NCBI GenBank assembly: GCA_029531795.1
Contig: JAPEIS010000009.1
Location: 682,001-746,000, forward strand
DNA: 64,000 nucleotides
DNA from: Sclerotinia nivalis
Lineage: Eukaryota > Ascomycota > Leotiomycetes > Helotiales > Sclerotiniaceae
Reading direction: 5' to 3'
Below, piece after piece: positions 56,098 through 64,000 of this stretch; positions within the stretch are counted from its first letter, which is position 1; each line of letters opens with the position of its first letter. The position numbers and the translations under genes are program-made. Under the pieces are notes generated by a model. It made no database searches. It had not been told where the DNA came from and saw only the letters and a program-made list of their open reading frames with translations.

Positions 56098-58862
56098 ATG
56101 GCTACCGGTACCCTAGCCTGGGATCCTTTTGTTGGAGAGCACGTAGATGCTGATGCTAACTCTGATGCGGCAGCCGACGAAAGCCTCCCAACCTTTTACA
56201 TTGGACACCATGAGTCGAAGCGACCTTTACCTGTCACAGATTTTGTTCTGCAACAGGCTGGAGATGTTGGAGTATGCGGTCCTTTGCGCTGTTGAGAGTT
56301 TTGCTAATAATTCTGTCCTAGTATGACATGCTCACAAGCCCCATTACAAGTCCCCATTTCCACTCAAGAGTCCTCACATTGATCTCGAATCATCTCGCTG
56401 AAATATCAGCGACTGATTCAAGCGATGCGCCAAACAAAGCTACCCCTCCAGCTCCCATCATTCCACCACTCAATCCTGTCGATACACCATTGACTCCCTC
56501 CGACACAGTCTCGCAGCTCATTGCATATTCTAGTCCTTGGATAGATCTATGCTCACCCGATCCGCTAATCGCAAACATTTCTCGTCAGGTTTTGAATATC
56601 GAAATTGCATATGCGTCCTTCTGCGGAGTGGGCAATGTTATTATACCAGGTCCTAGAACTTACAATGGTGGGTCAGGAGACAGCAGTGGACTTGCTCAAT
56701 ATGCTCGTGCTATTCAAGAGGCTCTCGCAATTGCAAGCTATATCAACATTGCTATTCATATCCCTATGTATGGGACCGAAGATCAAAAAGAGATGACAGG
56801 TGATCTTTTGCCATTCTCCAGATACCAAGAAACAGCAGATGCCTCAAAAGGCGAAAGAGAAATTGATTTGTATGAGAATTGGGATGCTTGGAACTTAATC
56901 CGGGATGTATGTAAATACAATTCCAGACTTTCAGTAGGTAGGTCAATGAATATATATTTTGTTACTCCAGAATCTTCTCATTTCTAGCTTTATATTTGTA
57001 TCCGTGAAGTTTAAAAAGACCCTAGCGAGAGTTGCAAACCTTCAAAGCATCAATCCATTATCTCTAGACGTCCTACTTCTGCCCACAAACCGAATGTCTC
57101 TAAGAATGGACACATGCTAACCAAAATTCTACAGCATTGGCACTTCCCCGTCAACTTCCCATTGATTCAGTTCAATCTCGTTGGTTTGCCGAGCCCCTGA
57201 AATTATTGACCTTCACTCAATCAACATTCTTGAAGAACAAGGGTGGACATCCAGTTTTGGGCAAGGCTCACCAGAATTTGGTCACCCGATATATGAAGCT
57301 TAAGAACGCTCCGTGGCTATTATTATGTGATGTGGGTCCAATCCCTGGTTTAGATGACCCAAGTCAGCAAATCTCAGTGGCAGATGGGTATGCATCGCCT
57401 AGTATTGTTCAAGATGCGCCATCGCCAACCCCAGCCGAAGCAGAGCAAGCTAGAAGGAATAGCACCAAATCGCAAACAAAATCAAAAGATGTTGCAGCTC
57501 ACTTAGTATATTTGAGATATCTCCAGAGGAACCAACCAGAACGAACTCCTATCGAGAAATTCGGTTCGGGCTATCAAGATTACTTACAAGCTCCGCTTCA
57601 ACCATTAACTGACAATCTCGAATCTGTCACATATGAGGTGTTTGAGAAAGATCCCGTCAAATATGATTGGTACGAACGAGCTATAGAACGGGCACTTTCA
57701 GATTGGGCTGTACAAGAAAAGCCTACATCGAGTCTTAGTGGTGCTGTTGTTATAGCAGTAGCTGGGTCTGGACGCGGGCCTTTAGTTTCTCGAGCTCTAA
57801 AGGCCAGTCAAACGACTGGTGTTCCAGTTGAAGTATGGGCAGTAGAAAAGAACCCAAATGCTTATGTTCTCCTCCAACGACATAACGAAAACAAATGGAA
57901 CGGGGTAGTCAATGTTGTCAAGACCGACATGCGCGCATGGAAAGGACCAGTAAGAAATGCAGCTGGACCCATAGGCCAAGCCGTAACAACCTCTACAACG
58001 ACTCCAGCAACAACCTATGGTAAAGTCGATATACTTGTTTCTGAACTCCTCGGTTCTTTCGCAGATAACGAATTATCACCCGAATGTATCGATGGAGTTC
58101 AACACGTATTAGCACCCGAATTCGGTATCTCAATACCCGCTTCCTACACCGCACATCTTACCCCAATCCTCGCACCTCGTCTCCATGCCGATATTTCCAA
58201 CCGATTCTCATCAGATGAATCCGCTTCAAATACTCCCTACGTCGTCATGTTCCACGCGATCGATTTCCTCGCCGTCTCCGTCCCCGGGCATCCTCAAATC
58301 CAGCAAGCATGGGAATTCTCGCATCCCTTACCCGTAAACACATTAAACATCGCCGAAGCCCGTCGAGGCGGTGGTGTTAGTGGAGGAGGTGGTGGAAGTA
58401 TGTCTGGTGGCGATGGTGCCAATGAACATAATACCCGTTACGCACGTCTCAAGTTCATTTGTAAAGATCGGGGGGTGGTGAATGGACTCGCGGGATATTT
58501 CGAAGCAGTGTTATATGAGGGTGGTGGAAATCCGGAGAATAAAGTCGAATTGAGTACGCGTCCGGATACCATTGATGCGAAGAGTAAAGATATGATTTCG
58601 TGGTTCCCGATCTTCTTTCCTTTGAAGGTATGTATCCTTACCTCTTATGCTCTATGGCTATGATTAATTAACATATAAATAGTCACCTCTCTACATCCCA
58701 GATGATAGCGAGCTAGAAGTCAGTATGTGGAGACAAACTGATGATAGAAAAGTATGGTATGAGTGGCTTGTCGAAGCTTTCGTCATGGTGGGACCTAATA
58801 AGCGTTTGAGATTGGGTATGAGTGAGGTGGGTAGCAGTCGACAGATTGGCTGTCTTATGTAG
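56098..58862 (+). CDS. Protein arginine N-methyltransferase PRMT5 (Skb1/Hsl7)
   Basis: Four exons: 56098-56271, 56322-56937, 57135-58627 and 58683-58862; all junctions keep frame, giving 820 residues. The N-terminal TIM-barrel part includes YDMLTSPITSPHFHSRVL and VCKYNSRLSVALALPRQLP; then FLKNKGGHPVLGKAHQ and YLQAPLQPLTDNLES. The methyltransferase core has the SAM-binding VVIAVAGSGRGPLVSRAL, acidic VEVWAVEKNPNA and the double-E loop VSELLGSFADNELSPECIDG. The beta-barrel follows (GISIPASYTAHLTPI, DRGVVNGLAGYFEAVLY), with a Gly/Ser-rich insertion near 58365-58425. It makes symmetric dimethylarginine on Sm proteins, histones and others. Its neighbour across 450 bp is SmF. No defects seen. Confidence 0.95.
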
Positions 58863-59307
58863 ATGATTCCTTGTATGAAAAATGCATATTCACCAATCAA
58901 ATCGATCATTGCAAGAAGAGAAAGAAGCCCTAGATACCTGATGTACTGCAAGAACATCACATGAAAAATCAGTTTTTGAAGAAAATGTATGTACCGTGAC
59001 TTTTTTGTTGCTTGTAACCACAAGCTCGATTTCATTTGCTTGAACAACACCTTCCGTGAATATGTCATTGTAGGTATAGGTAATTTTCTCCTCTTTTGCC
59101 ATTCCTGCTCAATGGAAGTGAGATATTCCCGCGCTCTGCCATCATAACTGCCATGCAATGATCCTTGAAATCCATCCATATTGTCTCCCCATCCTAGGTA
59201 TCTATAAGATTTCCCTCCAGACCTTTGTTGCTCTGCCTATCCTCTCAATCTTTCCGTATTTCCACATCCATCTGTCTATCGGCTCATCGGCGGCTCAGCC
59301 CATCAAT
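58863..59307. other. Convergent 3' region between PRMT5 and SmF
   Basis: Both neighbouring genes end here. A minus frame (59102-58890, starting MAKEEKITYTYNDIF) is open but unknown. It lies between two convergent genes and lacks support. Confidence 0.4.
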
Positions 59308-59929
59308 TCATCCCTCCATCTTCGTGTCATCCTCTTCTTTTTTGGGTTGGGCGGCTGATATGTAAAGGACGTTGTTGCATCTACATTTTATGTAAGCTTT
59401 TGCGCATTGAGTTCTCATTTCAATTCCCCCAAGTTCTTTCGCATTCCCTTTTCCATTTCCCAGCCCATCCAATCCAACCACATAACTAAAGCTCCTCAAG
59501 CTCCCCAGGCTCCTCAGGCTCCCCAAGTCCCCCAAAAGTAAAAAAAAAACAAACCTGATTAGAACCTGGCCCAAAGTACTCGTCATCTCCGAATCAATCC
59601 ATTCCTCAGCGCCAGATAATTGAATGTTCATGTAGCTGTCAATACTGACGAGCTTGCCTTTATATTCAGTTTGGCCGCCCCATTTTAGGCGGATTATTAC
59701 ATCTTCGTTGACGCTGAAATCAATTAGTCTATTTATTTGTTTATTTGTATGATTGCGGCAGGGGTGAGAATTCTGGGAGCTTGGTGTTGGGAGCTCGAGT
59801 AGGAGAAGGATTGAGGGTACGTACAGGTTTTGGAGGAACGGACGGGGGTTAATTGGTACGAACTGGATGGGAGGAGTTAGTTTTCTGATGGGAGGGGAGA
59901 TAGAGCAGTTGAAGGCGACTTACACTCAT
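59308..59929 (-). CDS. Small nuclear ribonucleoprotein F (SmF)
   Basis: Four exons: 59929-59924 (only ATG AGT), 59862-59825, 59713-59555 and 59380-59308, giving 91 residues. The protein opens MSFVPINPRPFLQNLVNEDV and carries Sm1 (VIIRLKWGGQTEYKGKLVSIDSYMN) and Sm2 (GQVLIRCNNVLYISA) with the family's RCNN RNA-binding loop, ending in an acidic KKEEDDTKMEG tail. SmF is one of seven proteins of the Sm ring on U1, U2, U4 and U5 snRNAs in the spliceosome. The six-base first exon is deduced from the ATGAGT-GTAAGT junction and the conserved MSFVP start. Length is normal for the family. Confidence 0.95.
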
Positions 59930-60340
59930 GATGTGAGCTGATGGTTGTCAGGGTTGGATGGTGGAGGGACGCGGAATTGATAGACGCGTCGGAGGAGAGG
60001 TCGCTGCTGCTGGCTAGGCTGGCGCCGCTGGGAAATTTTCTAAGCGAGGCAGCGCAAGGCTGAGATTGTGAGGCTGGTGATCTTCAGGGGTGGAATAATT
60101 TCAGTATTAATTTATTTCCATAGGAATGCAATCGTAGAAACATCTAAGGAGCTGTATTGATCATGCAAGAATCATTTCATCACATTTCAAGATCAAATGT
60201 TGATCCAAATTGTTCTTGTAAGTATAAAATATTCTCATCGCTTCAGCACCAAATTCCGAGCCAGACCAGCTGCAGGTGACTTAACCAATCCATCCATAAC
60301 ATTCATTACATTTGCTCTCCATTCTTGATCTTATCTCATC
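59930..60340. other. Intergenic between SmF and the DUF866 gene
   Basis: SmF upstream region and the 3' end of the DUF866 gene; no further gene seen. Confidence 0.5.
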
Positions 60341-61064
60341 TCAGTTTCTTCTAATCTCCCATTTCAAGTCCTTGATACTAACTTCCTCTCCTGCTTTGTC
60401 ATCATAATCATACCATTCTCCATCATTCAAATCAATAGCAGTAAACTTAGTACCACTTTCTGTTCCAACAGCCAACCAATCTCCCTAAGAGAAACAAACA
60501 CATGAGTCACAGATACAATAATTGTTCCCTGAAGGAATGCTTACCTCTGGCTTGAATTCTACCAGTTCAAGACCTCGACAATCAAATTCTAGGATCTTCT
60601 GGCGGGTTGGTGGAGAAGCTGCTTGATATGGAACGGGTGTCGATATGACTGATGCAGATGATTCTTTCTATATACGAAATCAGCACTTCTGATTCGTGAT
60701 ATACTGATGATTAAAATCACAGACCTTGCAAAACTTGCATTTCCATACAAAGTTCGCCTCTCCTCTGCTACCGCTCATCTCATTTGCTTCCTGAAATTCA
60801 CGTTAGTCTCGAGTGGATTACAGAGATCGGGATGCTTGACTCGAACTCACAAATCTGTTGATGTTTATGAAGTTCGGGTGAGTTTCTCGGCATGATATAC
60901 ATTGTACTTTGAAGGTATACCAGAAATTCTTCTCTGCGCTGTCATCGGGGACAAGCTTATTCACGCTATATACAGTAAAAGTGTTAGCCCCTGAACTTTG
61001 TATATCTAAAAAGAGTCTGTAATACTGACCCAGAGAGGTCTGCAGTAAGTGTTAAGGTAAGCAT
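60341..61064 (-). CDS. CXXC zinc-binding protein, DUF866 (UPF0587 / CZIB family)
   Basis: Five exons: 61064-61030, 60965-60851, 60790-60725, 60667-60545 and 60484-60341, giving 160 residues. It starts MLTLTLTADLSG and continues VNKLVPDDSAEKNFWYTFKV. Two CxxC pairs, CISC and CKFC, form the zinc site, and SGSRGEANFVWKCKFC is diagnostic. The C-terminal half has LEFDCRGLELVEFKPEGDWL and ends DLKWEIRRN. This small protein is conserved across eukaryotes and its human member binds zinc; its role is poorly known. The frame is restored at each junction. No anomalies. Confidence 0.92.
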
Positions 61065-61311
61065 CGTGTGTGAGTTTCTTTTTTGTATTTATTGTTACAG
61101 TGAGGGGCATAATGAGGAGGGAGGGGTCGGTTTGTGCTACAAGTCCGACCGGTTAAAGCGGCCGCCCAATTGTGAAAGTCGTCCGACAAGTTTTGGTGGG
61201 AGATCTTAATTTATTTTACATAGCGCAAAAGTCGAAACTTCCAAACTTCAATGGCATGACTGACGGGTCCAGCAAGCTGAAGATTCATAAATCAACAAGT
61301 ATGCAAATATA
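61065..61311. promoter_or_regulatory. Divergent promoter between DUF866 and PPR genes
   Basis: A 247-bp gap between two start codons facing away from each other, so probably a shared promoter. It contains GCGGCCGC near 61158. An ATG at 61301 opens a frame of three codons just before the real start. Confidence 0.5.
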
Positions 61312-64000
61312 ATGCAAAGTTTATGGTTCCGCGCTGCGCAGACCAGATCATCATGTCATTGTAACGCCTGTGTGAAAATTGGTTCAACCATAGCTCGCCA
61401 AACAACAAATGCAATTGGCAAACGTCGAAGGGTTAGCATAGGGGATATATTTACGGCATGTTACTCAACTATACTCGCAACTGCTGCAGTCGCAGACTCG
61501 AATCGAAAAGCTCAACGAAGGGAACAATGGGATCGACTTATTGCAGAAGCGAAGGTTGGACTTCCTACCGACAAAGTGGAGGAACGGCAAGATTCCCCGG
61601 TAGAAGGAAGCGCAAATGAAGTCGAGAATCAAATATCAGGGACATCAGAAATATCGAAGATGCCAGGGTTTTTAGGGAATAAATTTTCTTTCCCAAGAAC
61701 TGGAATCAATGCTACAAAGGCTGAATCTACAGGACCTATGACTTGGGATGGAGCCAGCTGGACGGCGGCCTCTTCAATGAGTCGATTGGGCACGCACCTC
61801 AATATCGCATCCTCAAATATTACAAAACATGTTGAGTCCACTGCACCAGATACTTCGCAGGATCCCGTCCCCTCACCTACCATACTCCCAGTCCAGTCAG
61901 CCACGCCCGAAAATATTGCCTTAGAACGGTTCGGCGAATACATACCCACAAATTCTATGCTTCAACCTCGAGAAGTAAAAACTCGGAAGCATTTAGATCG
62001 GGTAGAAACTTCCATTGCAAAATTGGTCCACCAATTAATGTGGACTACTAAGCTTTCACCTATAGCAGCGGATTTTCATTCAGCGTCGTCTACCATTTTT
62101 CTCCAGACCGAGAAAATGATAGAGCGAGTTGAAGAATTGCAAAGGGGTGACATCACCATGCCGGCATACCAAATGAATGCTGAAGTTGGTGAAGAAAGAT
62201 CTCATCTTCATGACGCGCTGATGGCCCTCTTCAAGAAAACGTCCCCGGGTCAGAATAATCTCAATCTAATTCTGGCAAAGATATGTTACAACCTTCTCAT
62301 AAGCTCAGTATCGCCAAACATTTTTACCTATAATTTTTTAATCGAAAAATTAACAGAATTAATGCTTCATGACCACGCTCAAATAATTGTTGATTCATTT
62401 CTCTACGATACGAAATTCAAGCCTACTCCAAGGACTATCCAGGTTATACTGAATCATTATGCGACTAAGAATGACCTAGAAGGCTACCGAAGCATTATCA
62501 GGCGCATGAGGGCAGTAGATGGGAGTATGAGAGTTGCACGCAGACACCCGAACCAGCTATTTGAGCATCCAAAATATTTAGCTTGGGCGGAGAAACATGC
62601 CCAGAGATTGATTTCGAGAAATGGTTGGCTTGTGCGAAAAGTACCACGAGACGAATCCATCTTCGATGCGCTCATCAAGACGAGTTCCCATATCACCACC
62701 GCTAGGCAAGCTGTCATGTATATTCGCGCATCCTTGCGTCAAAACAATAAAATTCGGCCAGAATCACTTTGTGAGGCTGTGACGAGTTGTGTAGCCCAAC
62801 TAGATCATGCTGCTGGCGAGTCGCTTTTGAAGTCAATATTAGAGTCTTGGGCTGAAAATATAGAAAAACCTGATCTCATTGTGCTCACCAAAAGTACACG
62901 CTGGGCCATAAGAGAACTCTTACATCTTTGCGGAATTGACCCATCACGAGATTTACCACAAACTTTACCAGTAGATGTTCCTCGGTGGAATTTAGGGAGG
63001 CTTCTGTTTTACTTGAACCTTGGTTCGATACGCGATTCTGTTGACCGCTTTGTTGCAAGGATAAATTCTTTACAAGATATTCTTCATATATCCTCCAAAA
63101 GATCGAAATACAATATTATTCATACCTGGCACCGCGAATACCCGGAATTTGGAGATACACAGGTCCGGGATTATCTCCCAACAAAACCCGAAACTCAGAA
63201 TCGATCATCATCTCAGTCTAGGATTGAGCGTTGCCTGGAAATTTTCGACAACTTTGCAAAGACGGAGAAAGCACGAGCAAAGAAATCTAAGCAAGGAGCC
63301 AGCCAAGCCAGAAGAGTGATGCTGCAAAGCTTGGAAGCCAAAGTTGCCTTGTCAAATGCAAACATTTTTTCGACTGAGATGTGTCTGGTTTCCTTGTATT
63401 ATGATCGACTTCCTAGAGACTGGAAGTATACATATCATATCAGATTAAAGCAATCTCCGTATATGTCTTACGGACACAGGATCGCTGTTCTCAAGGGTTT
63501 AAAACGGCTGCAAAAACTGCACATAATCGGCTACCAGATAAACCTGAGTTTACGACACATCGTCCTTTTGCAGAGGGAGATCTACTACATAGAAAGGGAA
63601 AGGGAGCAACGCATAATTGATCTTACAGCCAAGATCAATGTGAGTGCAAAGCAAATTAAACGTTTCGCGTGGCACCTTCATCTCGTGAAACAGAGAATCA
63701 AACTTAACTCACAATCTCTTCGCTTAAGCGGTCTACGAGAGATGAATGTACTCGAAGATGTGATAAATAGGAGTAAACGGCATATCAAACTTTTGGAACA
63801 GGAACTTCAACTTGACTTTCCTCACGTGAATCCAGAGAGAAAGTTGAGGAAACTGAACTTGAGCTTGAACAAGGTCAACCAGAGGAAACACCACATCAAA
63901 CTTTTGGCCGAGGAGATTTATTTATCCTATCCTCCTCTTGTGGCCAGGAAGACTTACACCATCGACTCGAACTCGGACTGGAAGGTACTTAGAAAATCCC
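61312..64000 (+). CDS. Mitochondrial PPR-like protein (partial, continues past window)
   Basis: Open from ATG 61312 to the right edge (896 codons, no stop, no intron needed). The N-terminus MQSLWFRAAQTRSSCHCNAC is Arg/Ser-rich without acidic residues, a mitochondrial targeting sequence, followed by ARQTTNAIGKRRRVSIGDIF and the string FTACYSTILATAAVADSNRK seen in fungal PPR proteins. Helical pairs such as SPNIFTYNFLIEKLTELMLH and PTPRTIQVILNHYATKNDLE look like PPR motifs. The later part is basic and helical (RHIVLLQREIYYIERERE). PPR proteins bind organelle RNAs for translation, stability or processing; the exact target cannot be told. The preceding ATG at 61301 is excluded because a stop follows after three codons. 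Confidence 0.82.
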   Translation, partial: MQSLWFRAAQTRSSCHCNACVKIGSTIARQTTNAIGKRRRVSIGDIFTACYSTILATAAVADSNRKAQRREQWDRLIAEAKVGLPTDKVEERQDSPVEGSANEVENQISGTSEISKMPGFLGNKFSFPRTGINATKAESTGPMTWDGASWTAASSMSRLGTHLNIASSNITKHVESTAPDTSQDPVPSPTILPVQSATPENIALERFGEYIPTNSMLQPREVKTRKHLDRVETSIAKLVHQLMWTTKLSPIAADFHSASSTIFLQTEKMIERVEELQRGDITMPAYQMNAEVGEERSHLHDALMALFKKTSPGQNNLNLILAKICYNLLISSVSPNIFTYNFLIEKLTELMLHDHAQIIVDSFLYDTKFKPTPRTIQVILNHYATKNDLEGYRSIIRRMRAVDGSMRVARRHPNQLFEHPKYLAWAEKHAQRLISRNGWLVRKVPRDESIFDALIKTSSHITTARQAVMYIRASLRQNNKIRPESLCEAVTSCVAQLDHAAGESLLKSILESWAENIEKPDLIVLTKSTRWAIRELLHLCGIDPSRDLPQTLPVDVPRWNLGRLLFYLNLGSIRDSVDRFVARINSLQDILHISSKRSKYNIIHTWHREYPEFGDTQVRDYLPTKPETQNRSSSQSRIERCLEIFDNFAKTEKARAKKSKQGASQARRVMLQSLEAKVALSNANIFSTEMCLVSLYYDRLPRDWKYTYHIRLKQSPYMSYGHRIAVLKGLKRLQKLHIIGYQINLSLRHIVLLQREIYYIEREREQRIIDLTAKINVSAKQIKRFAWHLHLVKQRIKLNSQSLRLSGLREMNVLEDVINRSKRHIKLLEQELQLDFPHVNPERKLRKLNLSLNKVNQRKHHIKLLAEEIYLSYPPLVARKTYTIDSNSDWKVLRKS

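Noticed and set aside
58890..59102. Small minus-strand gene MAKEEKITYTYNDIF...
   Set aside because: Coding-like composition, but it sits between two convergent genes with no recognised homologue; left as a remark in the intergenic entry.
58691..59179. 162-codon minus frame overlapping the PRMT5 3' end
   Set aside because: Its left part is antisense to the conserved PRMT5 last exon; the rest is convergent 3' flank.

Overview
The window is nuclear DNA of a filamentous ascomycete. Genes carry short introns of about 45-170 nt with GTATGT/GTAAGT-type donors, there is a dispersed fungal 5S rRNA gene, and the transposons show C-to-T/G-to-A decay of the kind left by RIP. The protein families (GH12, GH72, 2EXR, rhodopsin-like membrane proteins) and the Fot/Tad/chromovirus repeats fit a Leotiomycete such as a Sclerotiniaceae species. 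That taxonomic guess is inference.

Layout. 0-0.35 kb: start of an importin-beta (Kap123-type) gene. 1-8.6 kb: what looks like the decaying remains of a small specialised-metabolism cluster: a broken tyrosinase, a stand-alone NRPS-like adenylation domain, a rhodopsin-like seven-TM protein and a phenylalanine ammonia-lyase (PAL) pseudogene with a large internal deletion. 8.8-16.7 kb: three mobile elements nested in one another, a Fot1/Pogo DNA transposon (TA duplication) split by a Ty3 chromovirus (5-bp duplication TATGA), itself split by a solo LTR (5-bp duplication CTCCC). 16.7-25.9 kb: gene-poor decayed DNA with two 5'-truncated LINE copies. 25.9-38 kb: two 2EXR-domain genes and one broken relative around a full-length but dead 5.9-kb Tad-type LINE. 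39.9-46.7 kb: two secreted carbohydrate enzymes, a GH12 glucanase with a shortened CBM1 and a GPI-anchored GH72 glucanosyltransferase, with low-complexity DNA and a solo LTR between them. 46.7-54.7 kb: an 8-kb gene desert holding a family of about 130-bp imperfect palindromes and a LINE fragment. 54.7 kb: 5S rRNA. 56.1-64 kb: a conserved housekeeping block with PRMT5, SmF, a DUF866/CXXC zinc protein and the start of a mitochondrial PPR-like protein.

The right-hand block serves core functions (arginine methylation of Sm proteins and the SmF protein itself lie side by side, mitochondrial RNA handling). The left and middle parts are an accessory compartment being eroded by transposons. The most unusual signals are the chromovirus-family LTRs, which are strings of short hairpins whose arms change in a compensating way between copies, and the palindrome family in the 48-53 kb desert.
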